Positions 45,932 through 56,778 of a stretch of DNA of 64,000 nt are shown here, piece after piece. Both the position numbers and the translations under genes were made by a program. Each line of letters starts with the position of its first letter. Within the stretch, counting starts at the first letter, position 1. A model generated the notes under the pieces. That model made no database searches and was not told the origin of the DNA. It worked only from the letters and a program-made list of their open reading frames with translations. Origin of the DNA: Liolophura sinensis (taxonomy: Eukaryota; Mollusca; Polyplacophora; Chitonida; Chitonidae); assembly GCF_032854445.1 (NCBI RefSeq), contig NC_088305.1, positions 22,234,955 to 22,298,954 of the forward strand, read 5' to 3'.

Positions 45932-48730
45932 TTATACTGATCATTTGCCGATCAAAACTGTTAGCAAGGTAATGAGTCCTTACAGAGTTTGCGGAGAATA
46001 TTTGTAAACAAGAGTGCAACTGTGCTCTGAAAATACGTCTCCAGTCAAAGACACTTTTCCAAAAATTATCAAAGTATCTAAAGCTGCCACTTTGAGTTAC
46101 CACATGCAGAGACGTGAGATGTTCAGGCAGTAAAAGTAAAAAAAATTGATGCCCATAAGCTCTTTCGGTTAAATCTATCGTAAACGTTTAATTTGGTAAA
46201 AAAATAGTAACCATGCATAAATGGTATTTAATTAAATCGAACTTAAAAATAAAACTGTCTTAAATGTCACCGCTTTCATTATTTTATATAGACCGTCACA
46301 TGCTTGACAAACTCCATTTGTGTAAGTGAGAGCTAGGTATGCCCCATGTCAAAATCACATTCAAACAGTGCGAAGCTACTCTCATACTTTCTTGTTCGCT
46401 AAAAACAAGGCTACGCCTGGTTCTAGTTCCGGTCTTGTTTTAAACGATCGCAGAAACAACGCATAAGATTAGGGAAATGTGCTAATTTCAAACAATTGAG
46501 TGAGAAAAGAATTACTATCGTACCTGTTTTAGTTATTCTTTTCACTGTATGCCCATTTGTACTCTAGTGTTTGAAAATGCTGGGATTCCTCGGGTGGGCT
46601 AAAATTCCCCGTGGCCAGTGGCCTATTCTACAAAGAGATTTTAGAATTAAATTAATATTTGAAATTTGATGAAACCCTTCATATTTCACAAAACTTGATG
46701 CAATTCTGAACACTTCATAAATGTGAAGGTCAGTCAGATATGTCTAACAACAGCTGGCCACATAAGGGAGATTTAAAGTTTGACAAGTCATAAATCGCTT
46801 TATGGAATCCGTCCAAGACCCTTGTTCATGTTTCCATTGCCCTATTTTTGACTTATTGAGTTTGACGAGAGCACCGACTTACAGTAAATTGTACACAACA
46901 AACAGCTATACCTGATTTGTCTTATTCCGTTTAAGCCGCAGGGTTAAGGGACATATGAGACGTTACCGTATATCCAACCACATGCACAGCTAGAATAAAA
47001 CCCTGATAGACATAAACAAGGGTCCGTTTTCAATCGGTGTTACGTGAGCATTTTCCAAACTCTTTCGGAGCGTTGACTGTTTCATTTAGTTCCTTGGCAG
47101 TTAATTTTCCGCACCTCATACATGCATAATATACCGGTGCCAATGGAGTTACCTTAAGAAATGAATGAATCAAATAATATTGCACTTCTCCACTTGTCCT
47201 ACAGGAGAGATGTCAGTTCATGAATTAGGGTCATTCGTAAAACGACCAACTCATTAAATCAGAATCGACAAACGTATTTCGGTCAACTCGTCAAACAACC
47301 AATTTTAATTCAATTTTTTCTCATTAAATTAACATTATTGATTACATTCTTCTATACGTTAATAATGTATTCATTGTTAATGAATTTCTAAAGATAAACT
47401 TATTTCTTCAGCCTCTCGGATGAAATGAAAGAAAACCCGAATTTGTAATACGCTTCAGACTAAGTAACAGTCAACTTTTTTAGTGCAGGTGTCACTCAAC
47501 ACTGTCAGGGTAACCAGTAATTATTGTTAACATATTTTTGGGATTTTAATTATTTAATTATTCTCTGATAACAGACATTACTGACTCAAGCATTCTTTAT
47601 CAATCATCTTAAACCTTTAGGGATGTTTTTTTCTATTGCATATGAAACCATTTAATGTATGCCCATTTTACACTAACACTATCTCTAGCACACTGTTTTA
47701 GCTGCTTAAATATAAAAACCATACATTGCACGCCTTAACTACTTTCCAAGGATTAGATTGGGAAGTATTTAAGTAATATGCATGAAAGTGGATTCACAAC
47801 CAAACAAAGGACCCGTTACCTAACAGATTTTATCGGCTTAATTCAACTGAAATCGCCTCACTTATCAACCAGGTATCAAGTGTATGTAGCTAAATTCCCC
47901 ACATCAAACATTTAGATTTTTTTACAGAATCAACGTGCAAACCATTCACTAACTGGTGTGAATAGAGATTTATATGCAAGGGTGCTTAAAATACGATGAA
48001 ATGTCTTATTAATTAATCAAATCACAGCGAAATAGCGCACCGGACAAAGATGTCCTCTCAACAAATTTTTAATTTTTCCTAATTTGAACATTTCAGTAAT
48101 TGTCCTATTTTCACTAAATAAAATTATTTGACAAGACAATTCCCTTCTTATAGTTTGAAATAACTAACATGAAGGGCAATCCAACTTGCATGAAGTTGCG
48201 AGAACAGCATTTTCTCAGAGAAATACAAATCTTAATTCTGTATACATTAAAAGCCAGTATATAATTACTTTCTGGTAGAAACTACCGGATTTGTTTGTAT
48301 TGCTACGGTATTTAAAAAATTCCAACCCTCTGTATGAAACAGAAAGTGGAAATTATTCCTGCTAAATGCCTGTTAATCATATGTGTCTGTTTAGCTTACT
48401 TTATTCCTCTCCAATTTATCTTTCTTATAATCCTTTGCACGTAAAACAAATATTTGTCTGATAATTTAGTAATGAGAAAATTTAGGGTACGGTCTTTAAA
48501 TACACATTACACAGATTTCATTTTCAAAATCCATATTTAACAATGCCTCCTGAGCTATATGCATAAAATCGCAAACATTGGGCTTCGTATAAGCATTCTT
48601 TGTTTTCACTAGACACGTCTCGAATCCACAGCATGCAGGACACTTTCTTTGTCTCTTTATCCCTTGTAGACACAGTATCACTTCATCATGTGAGTTCATG
48701 TCAGTTTACCTGCTGTGTGAAACCCTTTTT
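45932..48730. other. Intergenic, AT-rich, nothing firm
   Basis: Upstream of the OB-fold gene. No exon, RNA gene or mobile element can be supported. A short cysteine-containing frame at 48496-48699 (minus) is discussed under rejected items. Confidence 0.5.
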
Positions 48731-49001
48731 CTTGCAGGGAGAAGTGTGTGTAACACATAGGGGGTCGTGCTTATCTGACCATCTATCACAGGACAATGTG
48801 ATTACAATTACAGACGCAATCAGCGTTATATTAGCAGGGGTTATTTTGTTATTCCAGTTCGAAACACTTCTCTTGTAGGCACAAGTGTATGTAACACACA
48901 AGGGATCGTGCTATCTGACCATCTATCACAGGACAATGTGACTATAGTCACACACGCACTGAGCCTTATATTAGCAGGGGTTACTTTGTTATTTCAATTT
49001 T
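48731..49001. repeat. Tandem duplication, unit about 141 bp
   Basis: Two copies (48731-48857 and 48872-49001) share cttg.agg, gtaacacac, ggtcgtgc, tctgaccatctatcacagga, caatgtga and ttatattagcaggggtta. They differ at scattered bases, so the duplication is not very recent. Confidence 0.8.
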
Positions 49002-50225
49002 GCTCTTGATATTACCGTCAAAGTTGGCAACGGGTCATACACACAATTTATATTCTTATATGAATGTAAACTTTTAAAAAAGGTTCGTGAGGTTTCCACC
49101 GGAACACAGTAACCTTCTATATAAGTTGTACTTTCAGATAATGCTATTAAAGTAAATCCTTCTATTAACTTTTTGCAAAGAATTATTTGTGCTTACTGTG
49201 TTTTATAATAGACAAGACAACAATTTAACTTTGCCCGCCTACGTGAACCATTTTCCCGAATTTGATGAAACTTGGCGTGTGTGTTCAATTGTGGATACTA
49301 AGCCATAAATGATTATCAAAATCGGATAATCAAAGAGAACGGTCGATCTCGATTTATCGACAGTCTGATCCGCTAAGAAACTGACACTTTCCCCTCCGGA
49401 CTTTTCCCCTACCCCTGTCTTTCCCGTCGATATTTTATGTATTTATAAGCTAAATCTTAGCCAAAATCATTTTATAAATATTTATGCTATAAAGCACAAG
49501 CAGTTGAAAAGAGTCAGTAACATAAATTACTTAGAGTTTAATATGTCTGTATACATGTGTGAGAAAGACACTTGAGTATAATTTATAAAGCTGTAAGCTG
49601 CATGGAAACAGCTTTGTTGGTACAAAAGTATGGTTGCCTAGCCACGTTGTCAAGAGGGAGGAGGGGACCAGCTAGTCTGTGCATGGCAAGACGTGGATTG
49701 ATACCTGGAAGTATAAACTTGCTGTTCTAAGGGCCGTGTAATATTGTGTGTGGAAAACGTCATCGATCAGATCCGGGATCCCGGCCTAGGATCTGCTGAT
49801 CGCAGATCCATTCTAGTTTTAATTTATATTTGATACATTATAGATTTTTTATTCTATTTTTTCCATTATTTTTTATTACTTTTTTATTATTATTTTTATT
49901 TAAATTGTTATTATCCTTTATATTTAAATTATTATTGTTATTGTACTGTATGTAGTGTTTGGAGCCTGTTCGTGGGTCTATTTTGTGTGATAATAAATAA
50001 GAAAATAAATAAATAAATAAATACAATGTAAGACTGCTTAAACCATGGTGCTAGGGGTCATATGGTTTGCTCCTATGTATGCATGTACAGGAAACAGTTC
50101 AAATGAAACCTAATTGAAGTAAATTGACACAAAGCCTTGTTTCACCGGTTACACTTGATCATTTCCTGGAATCACTGTAGTCGCTGCTCTGGTTTTACTC
50201 TCTATGCTATAGTCCATTTATAATG
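49002..50225. other. Non-coding; old SINE-like copy and AT-rich tracts
   Basis: At about 49605-49750 lies a diverged third copy of the repeat at 29090 and 30347 (gtgcatggcaagacgtggatt, then agtataaacttgctgttcta). From 49836 to 50025 the sequence is T-rich, then AATAATA-rich, ending in an AAAT run at 49996-50023. Confidence 0.5.
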
Positions 50226-50237
50226 TAAAGACGAATA

Positions 50238-50454
50238 TTTATTGATTTATTTGATTGGTGTTTTACGTCGTACTCAAGAATATTTCACTTTTACGACGGC
50301 GGCCAGCATTATGGTGGGTGGAAACCGGGCATAGCCCGGGGGAAACCCAGGACCATCCGCAGGTTGCTGACAGACGTTCGTGAGGCCTTGAACTCACAGC
50401 GACCGCATTGGTGAGAGACTCCTGTGTCATTACGCTGCGCTAGCGCTAACCAAC
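50238..50454 (-). mobile_element. tRNA-derived SINE with 12-bp target duplication
   Basis: Same family as 41637-41899. The duplication taaagacgaata is perfect at 50226-50237 and 50455-50466. The tRNA head is shortened at its 5' end and the region before the B box carries a deletion (gacgttcgtgaggccttgaac), while the 3' tail is complete. Confidence 0.9.
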
Positions 50455-50466
50455 TAAAGACGAATA

Positions 50467-50989
50467 GAACACCAGCTCGGTCAGACTAACCGAGTTTACT
50501 ATCTGAGCTGGCAGCCGGCTGTGCAAGGGAGCTGTCGGGAAATGATTGTTCCGTAACACCCACTTTTTTTTCGCAGGCAGTTATTTCCGTTGACAGCTGT
50601 TGTACACACCATGGCTATTGGCTGCTGGCCTAGTTTTGATAAGTTTATTTAGGGCTTGTTTCTTTAAGGTTGAGGTATTTGGACAGCGGCTGTAGTTCTC
50701 ACACAATATCCCTACCTTGTTGATGTTAGAAGGCGGGCCGGTGGTTTGCTGTTTTTACAAATGTGCATGCGACAGTAAAGAGCATGAAGTCGGAGGAAAC
50801 GGCCTACTGTATGCTGTATTTCTGTACATATATCATAATTGTGCTAGTGAACTCATCACAAGATTTAGATCAACATTTAGAATAAGTGTGACGGAACTAT
50901 CTAAATCACGGGTTAGCCCATCAAGCGGTGAAACAAAATTCAAAGTTAAATTCTCAAAGGCTTTTGATATTACAAAACATGCCTATAAT
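50467..50989. other. Non-coding, nothing recognised
   Basis: The open frame at 50717-50998 shows no motif and I do not call it. Confidence 0.45.
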
Positions 50990-51259
50990 AACAGGTAGGG
51001 AATAGTTTTCGGTATGATAATGAGAACATCCAAAAAATAAAACAAAAATAAACGAATAAGTTTAAAACCAGTTAAAAATAAACAGTCGAAACCACAATAA
51101 CTTACATTACATAATCTTAAAAATTGTATACATATAGCAAGTGTTATGTGAACGACTGCCGTCAGCTTCTAAATAGCTTGATGCTATATTTAGCTTGATG
51201 ATCATCACATCCAATACACTTCGGAGCACTGCTTCCATCGAAATGCGTCGAAAGAGACT
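50990..51259 (-). mobile_element. Old 3' fragment of an I/Nimb-like LINE
   Basis: On the minus strand, GGAAGCAGTGCTCCGAAG and TGTATTGGATGTGATG match the ORF2 end of the other copies, followed by a diverged 3' UTR. It is the target into which the LINE at 51260 inserted. Confidence 0.65.
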
Positions 51260-51862
51260 CCCCCGTGGGGTTTCCGGGGTGATAAGAATAGGACCTCAGC
51301 CCTCTAGGCAAGCTTGTCGTAAAAGTCGACTAACCTAGAGCTCTCCTGTGTGAGCCCGGTGAATAGAATAGGCTCACATCTTCTCGGTTGTGTGAGAGGC
51401 AACCGGGGAGCGACCTGTTTGCCGTGGGTTGCGACCCGTAATCTACGAGGACGGGATCCTGGTGGCTGAGGGCGGGTTGGTCTTGTGAGATCCTCACGCC
51501 CAACACGTCACTTTGGCCCTTACTTGGAGAGAGACGGGAGGTCGGATGGGCCCGGTCCGATCAATCGGCTTGGTCATGTCTTGCCTCTACGTGGTCCCAA
51601 TTGCCTCAATAACAGCATATCGTTTGGCGAACAAATATTATTTCTGAAATATCGTTTGTAGGACTACGTTTTGAGGCGGTGGCTCATGGGTCAATCGAGT
51701 AGATTGAATTTAACCTTTTGGTATAAATCAATCTGTTCGAGTATACCTCATATGGAATCCTTGGTGTCTTTCCTGCTGGGTATCCCCAGGTTCAGACATC
51801 GCCCTTGTTGGCACTCCGTGGTGGGTGGGGAACATATGGGGTGAACTTCATACATATAAACC
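51260..51862 (+). promoter_or_regulatory. Structured 5' leader of the I/Nimb-like LINE
   Basis: Three potential hairpins: CTCTAGG (51302-51308) with CCTAGAG (51334-51340), enclosing GTCG-TAAAAGT-CGAC; TGTGAGCC (51349-51356) with GGCTCACA (51371-51378); and CTCGGTTG (51383-51390) with CAACCGGG (51400-51407). The same leader is at 27835-28400 (minus), 34761, 57190 and 62133. It likely includes the internal promoter and may have an RNA-level role. Confidence 0.6.
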
Positions 51863-53212
51863 ATGTCTACATTAAAAATTTCTGCAAATGTTTCCAATTT
51901 ATCTAACCGAACTTCCTCTCAGCCGACTTTGTTGCCGTGTGTTGATAAAAAGAGGAAGTTATCTGACTCAATTGATAATGAACAGGACAGCTGGCCGGCT
52001 TTTATTGTTCTCTCAACAAAGAGTGAACAAAAGCCGGCCTCCAAAATTCACCCATTCCTTTTGAAAAGAGCTCTCCAGGGTGCAGCTGGTACTCTTAAAA
52101 ACGTTAAAAAGCTGAGATCCGGAGACATTCTCATTGAATGTTTCCGGAGACAACAATCTAAAAATCTGCTGTCATTGAATAAAATTTCCGATATACCTGT
52201 TTTCGTATCCCCTCACAATTCCCTGAACAGCTGTCAGGGAATAATTCGTGATAGGGATGCTGATATTATTGACTTAACCGAAGAGGAAATCTGCGAGGAG
52301 TTAAAATCACAAGGTGTTGCCAGAGTAAAACGCTTCACTATGAAGAAATCTGGCAATATCATTAAACTAAATACATATCTTTTGACATTCAATACTACAT
52401 CTCTTCCGTCATATATCTATATTGGCCCGTATAAGGTTAATGTGGCTTTATATATCCCTAACCCTACACGCTGCTTCACTTGCCAAAAATTTGGCCATGG
52501 CAAGGGCCAATGTAGAAATAAACTGGTTTGTTTCCGGTGCGGCAGTGGGGGTCATGATGGTTTCGATTGCAACAGCATAGTTAAGTGCTGCAATTGCGGT
52601 GGAGATCACATGGCCTCTTCTAGAGACTGTCCACTGTTCGTAAAAGAAAAGCAGATAATCAACCTCAAATTTAAAAACAACATATCTTATCAGGAAGCCC
52701 GCAGATTGGTCTTGCCTTCTAATTCCTCTCTGCATACTTCGTTCGCCAATGTGGTCAAGAAAGTAGTATCTGTTGCTACTCAAACTTCTTTGACTTGGCC
52801 CATTGGAAACGACAAACCTAGTACCACTTCTTTCAAACTTTCGGCTCAACCTGCGCAAAACACTTGTTCAACCCAGACTACTTCAGCAGAACAAATAAAA
52901 ACAGTAAATAGTATCGAAAAATCTGATAAACCTGAACCTAATGACAGCAACAAATCAAAAAACAAACCTCACAGTAATAACAATAAAACTAATAAACCTA
53001 GTGGCCCCACAGAGCGTCCCTCTAAGGCCACTAGGGACCCTGTTCAAACTTTTAACAAGTTTGGATTGTTGGAGGACGTTGGTCCTTCAGCCTCAGATGC
53101 GGATGTGATGGATACATCACCCGCACCAGGGAGATCTAACAGCCGATCTCCACGGAAGGGTCGTCCGCGGTCCAAACATAAAGATAAATCCCCCATACGC
53201 CTCCCTCCATAA
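51863..53212 (+). CDS. I/Nimb-like ORF1, zinc-knuckle protein, type I, intact
   Basis: 449 residues. Knuckles are at 204-217 (CFTCQKFGHGKGQC), 223-236 (CFRCGSGGHDGFDC) and 242-256 (CCNCGGDHMASSRDC). The N-terminal domain spans about 43-200 and the tail is basic (SPRKGRPRSKHKDKS). ORF1 proteins of I-type LINEs bind the element RNA and form the ribonucleoprotein. The TAA stop shares its last A with the ATG of ORF2 (TAATG, 53210-53214). Confidence 0.92.
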   Translation: MSTLKISANVSNLSNRTSSQPTLLPCVDKKRKLSDSIDNEQDSWPAFIVLSTKSEQKPASKIHPFLLKRALQGAAGTLKNVKKLRSGDILIECFRRQQSKNLLSLNKISDIPVFVSPHNSLNSCQGIIRDRDADIIDLTEEEICEELKSQGVARVKRFTMKKSGNIIKLNTYLLTFNTTSLPSYIYIGPYKVNVALYIPNPTRCFTCQKFGHGKGQCRNKLVCFRCGSGGHDGFDCNSIVKCCNCGGDHMASSRDCPLFVKEKQIINLKFKNNISYQEARRLVLPSNSSLHTSFANVVKKVVSVATQTSLTWPIGNDKPSTTSFKLSAQPAQNTCSTQTTSAEQIKTVNSIEKSDKPEPNDSNKSKNKPHSNNNKTNKPSGPTERPSKATRDPVQTFNKFGLLEDVGPSASDADVMDTSPAPGRSNSRSPRKGRPRSKHKDKSPIRLPP

Positions 53213-56200
53213 TGTCTTCTTTAGACAAAATTATACAGTGGAATTGTCGAGGTCTTAAGGTAAATTTTATTGAAATAACACAGCTAGTTCAATTACTAAA
53301 TCCTATTGCCCTTTGTCTTCAGGAAACTCACCTGAAGACATCTGACAAAGATAAAATAAATCTTAAAAATTATTCTTTATATAGCACTTATTCAAATGAA
53401 GAAGAGCGAGCTGCAGGCGGCTCCTCGATATTCATAAATAACAGCATTACCCACAGCCCTGTTGTTCTGGATACAGAGCTTCAGGCTGTGGCCGTTCGTG
53501 TTTCACTATGTGAAACAATCACATTATGTTCAGTGTATGTTCCTCCTAGCGTTTCTTTGTCGGCTTTCCAGTTACATAATTTAAAAGAACAATTGCCAAA
53601 ACCTTTTATAATAATGGGAGATTTTAATTCCCATAACCCCCTATGGGGCAGTAATAACATAAATAATAAGGGCAAGATAGTTGAAGACTTCTTATCGAAG
53701 GAGGAACTGTGTTATTTCAATGATGGTTCTAATACCTATTTACATCCGGGTAATGGCATTTATTCTGCTATCGATCTCACTATCACAGATCCATCACTTT
53801 TCCTTGATTTTTCTTGGAAGGTGCATGACGATCTTTGTGGTAGTGACCATTTTCCTATAATCCTAGAGCATATCACTTCTAATTCTTTAGAACGTGTAGC
53901 TAGGTGGAAATTCGATAAAGCAGATTGGATCGCATTCGAGATGTTCTGTGAGGCTGATATCACTCCAGAGACTCTCAATGCAGCAGATGATCCAATATTA
54001 AAATTTAACGAGCTTGTTTTACGAGCTGCCGATAGAACTATACCTAAAACTTCGACAAATCCCAAATCCAAAAGCAAACCCTGGTATGATAAGGACTGTC
54101 GCAAAGCCATTAAGGACCGCAAAAAGACCGAGCGAAACTTTAATATTTGTCCTACTGATAACAACTTAAACCAGGTTCGTATTTTTAGAGCTAAGGCTCG
54201 CCGATTACTCAAGTCCAAGAGACGATCTTGTTGGCGGAACTTTGTTTCAGGCATTACGTCAAAAACACCCATGCGTAAGGTCTGGAACATGGTTCAGAAA
54301 CTTAAGGGCAAAAATAATAAAGCAAAAGTTCAGCATTTAAAGGATGGAGATAATATATTAACTTCTCCACCCGATATAGCAAATAAACTTGCTGAAACAA
54401 TTTCAAACAAATCTTCTTCTGAGAATTACTCTAAAGAATTCCAACGTATTAAAAACCAGAAGGAGAAAATTAAATTGCCCATTTCTTCTAAGAATTTAGA
54501 AGATTATAATCATCCTTTTAATATCGAGGAACTTAAAACTGCATTAAAAAAGGCCCACGATACTGCTTGTGGTCCTGATAATGTATATTATAAGTTTCTG
54601 AACCATTTACCACCTGAGCCACTGGAGACTCTCTTGGACTTGATTAATAATATTTGGATAACTGGTAATTTTCCACCATCATGGAGGGAGGCGTGTATTA
54701 TTCCGGTTCCCAAACCGGGTAAGGATCATACTGATCCAAATAATTACCGTCCCATAGCTCTTACCAGCTGTGTCTGTAAGACTATGGAACGGATGATTAA
54801 TGATAGACTTGTTTGGTTTCTTGAAACCAACAAGCTTTTATCTAACATTCAATGTGGTTTTCGGCAAGGTAGATCTACCATGGATCACCTTGTTCGATTC
54901 GAAACGTTTATTCGCGATGGCTTCATCAATAATGAACATGTGGTGTCCATATTTTTTGACCTTGAAAAGGCCTACGACACCACATGGAAATATGGTATTT
55001 TAAAAGATCTCGCGAATATAGGTCTAAAAGGTCGCTTACCTATATTTATATCTCAATTTTTATCCGATCGTCAGTTTAAGGTACGGGTGGGGTCCACTCT
55101 TTCCGACTCTTATGAGCAGGAAATGGGTGTACCCCAGGGCAGTATTCTATCACCAACTCTGTTCAGCATAAAAATAAATAGCCTAGCAAAAACATTAACA
55201 TCTGGCACAGAGGGTTCTTTATACGTCGATGATTTCCTTATATGCTACCGAGCTAAGAATATGAATAATATCGAACGTCAGTTGCAGCTTTGTCTCAATA
55301 AGATCGAGAAATGGGCAACTGAAAACGGTTTTAGATTTTCAACGTCTAAAACCGTCGGTATGCATTTTTGTAACAAACGGAAACTTCATCTTGACCCTGA
55401 GCTTAATTTTTGTGGTGAACAGGTTAAAATTGTTGGAGAAACAAAGTTTTTAGGTATAATATTTGATAGTAAACTATCTTTTATACCTCATATAAAAATG
55501 CTTAAAGCTAAATGTACAAAGGCTCTCGATATAATTAAGGTCGTGTCTAGCACCGATTGGGGTGCTGACCGATCAGTTTTACTTAATTTATATCGCTCTC
55601 TGGTGAGGTCTAAATTGGACTATGGATCCATCATTTACGGTTCCACTAGGAAATCGTACATTAAAATGTTGGATCCTGTTCATCACCAAGGTTTGAGGCT
55701 CAGCCTTGGTGCTTTTAGAACCTCACCAGTAGAAAGTTTATACGTGGAGGCAAATGAGCCTTCTTTATATAACCGACGTATAAAACTTAGCCTTCAATAT
55801 GCTACAAAGCTTAAAGCACATCCAACAAACCCTGCCTACGACTGTGTTTTCAATCCATTGTATGTAGACAAATATACTAAATGTCCTAACAAGATCCCTT
55901 CGTTCGGTCTTCGTATACGGGACCATATTGTGGGAGCTAACATCAAGCTGGAGGATATAGCTCCGGTGTCTTTTCCGGAGTCTCCTCCATGGCTTCTCCC
56001 ACAACCTAAGCTAATATTTGATCTACGTAAATATAATAAATCAAATATAAATCCTCTTATAATTCAGCAAGGTTTTGCTGAAATTAAAGCTAATTATATG
56101 GATTATAAATTTATATATACTGACGGGTCGAAGGATGGGGACAGGGTTGCGACTGCGGCTGTCATGGAGCAGCGAGTCTCTTCCTTTCGTCTTCCATCCT

Positions 56201-56778
56201 CTTCTTCAATATTCTCTGCCGAGGGCAGAGCTATACTCCTGGCCTTATCATATGTTTCCTCTGGGTGTGCCCAGAGGGCAATGATATGCACTGACTCGTT
56301 GTCTTGCCTATTGGCAATACAGAATAATAAATTTAAAAATCCCTTGATCCTTCAGATTTTAGCTATACATAGGAAATTAATTAGAAGAGGTAAAGATATT
56401 ATATTCTGCTGGATACCAAGTCATATTGGTATCCATGGAAACACAGTCGCAGACAGGGAGGCGAAAGCTGCCCTAAATAAACCCATATCTAAGATAAAAA
56501 TCCCTTATACTGACATGAAGTCCAATATTCTTAAATATATTCGTGGCCTTTGGCAGGGTGAATGGAACTTGCAGGTCCATAATAAACTGCATGCCATTCA
56601 TCCGGTCATTGGCTATAATTCATATACATTTGATATGTCTCGTAGAGACCAAGTCGTTTTAACCAGATGCCGTATTGGACATTCTCATCTGACACACAAT
56701 TTCATCTTGGATGGGAGCAGTGCTCCCGAGTGTGTTGGATGTGATGCTCAATATGGCATCAAACATATTCTGGTTTGA
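53212..56778 (+). CDS. I/Nimb-like ORF2: endonuclease, reverse transcriptase, RNase H
   Basis: 1188 residues. AP-type endonuclease: N11, QETH 37-40, MGDFNSH 135-141, D188, SDH 211-213. RT: PGKDHTDPNNYRPIAL 502-517, FFDLEKAYDT 581-590, PQGS 641-644, catalytic YVDD 671-674. RNase H: D971 (YTDGS), E1004, D1028, HIGIHGN near 1071, D1081. The C-terminal zinc motif starts CVGC at 1174-1177 with H1185, but an extra T at about 56776 ends the frame before its last cysteine. Intact relatives continue about 45 residues to LKAIGLYHKI. The protein would nick target DNA and copy the LINE RNA in place. All catalytic residues are present. Confidence 0.92.
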   Translation: MSSLDKIIQWNCRGLKVNFIEITQLVQLLNPIALCLQETHLKTSDKDKINLKNYSLYSTYSNEEERAAGGSSIFINNSITHSPVVLDTELQAVAVRVSLCETITLCSVYVPPSVSLSAFQLHNLKEQLPKPFIIMGDFNSHNPLWGSNNINNKGKIVEDFLSKEELCYFNDGSNTYLHPGNGIYSAIDLTITDPSLFLDFSWKVHDDLCGSDHFPIILEHITSNSLERVARWKFDKADWIAFEMFCEADITPETLNAADDPILKFNELVLRAADRTIPKTSTNPKSKSKPWYDKDCRKAIKDRKKTERNFNICPTDNNLNQVRIFRAKARRLLKSKRRSCWRNFVSGITSKTPMRKVWNMVQKLKGKNNKAKVQHLKDGDNILTSPPDIANKLAETISNKSSSENYSKEFQRIKNQKEKIKLPISSKNLEDYNHPFNIEELKTALKKAHDTACGPDNVYYKFLNHLPPEPLETLLDLINNIWITGNFPPSWREACIIPVPKPGKDHTDPNNYRPIALTSCVCKTMERMINDRLVWFLETNKLLSNIQCGFRQGRSTMDHLVRFETFIRDGFINNEHVVSIFFDLEKAYDTTWKYGILKDLANIGLKGRLPIFISQFLSDRQFKVRVGSTLSDSYEQEMGVPQGSILSPTLFSIKINSLAKTLTSGTEGSLYVDDFLICYRAKNMNNIERQLQLCLNKIEKWATENGFRFSTSKTVGMHFCNKRKLHLDPELNFCGEQVKIVGETKFLGIIFDSKLSFIPHIKMLKAKCTKALDIIKVVSSTDWGADRSVLLNLYRSLVRSKLDYGSIIYGSTRKSYIKMLDPVHHQGLRLSLGAFRTSPVESLYVEANEPSLYNRRIKLSLQYATKLKAHPTNPAYDCVFNPLYVDKYTKCPNKIPSFGLRIRDHIVGANIKLEDIAPVSFPESPPWLLPQPKLIFDLRKYNKSNINPLIIQQGFAEIKANYMDYKFIYTDGSKDGDRVATAAVMEQRVSSFRLPSSSSIFSAEGRAILLALSYVSSGCAQRAMICTDSLSCLLAIQNNKFKNPLILQILAIHRKLIRRGKDIIFCWIPSHIGIHGNTVADREAKAALNKPISKIKIPYTDMKSNILKYIRGLWQGEWNLQVHNKLHAIHPVIGYNSYTFDMSRRDQVVLTRCRIGHSHLTHNFILDGSSAPECVGCDAQYGIKHILV

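Noticed and set aside
48496-48699. Minus-strand cysteine-containing frame (KRQRKCPACCGF) with a possible acceptor and a nearby AATAAA
   Set aside because: It could be a terminal exon, but I found no partner exon with matching phase and no recognisable domain, so the support is too thin.
51260-51860. Hammerhead ribozyme in the LINE leader
   Set aside because: I looked for the CTGATGA and GAAA core pair and did not find it. An HDV-like fold could not be settled by eye, so only the hairpins are reported.
53760-54290. Long antisense frames in the LINE ORF2 (also near 25537, 37195, 59657)
   Set aside because: They mirror the coding strand of ORF2 and recur in each copy for that reason; no independent evidence of coding.
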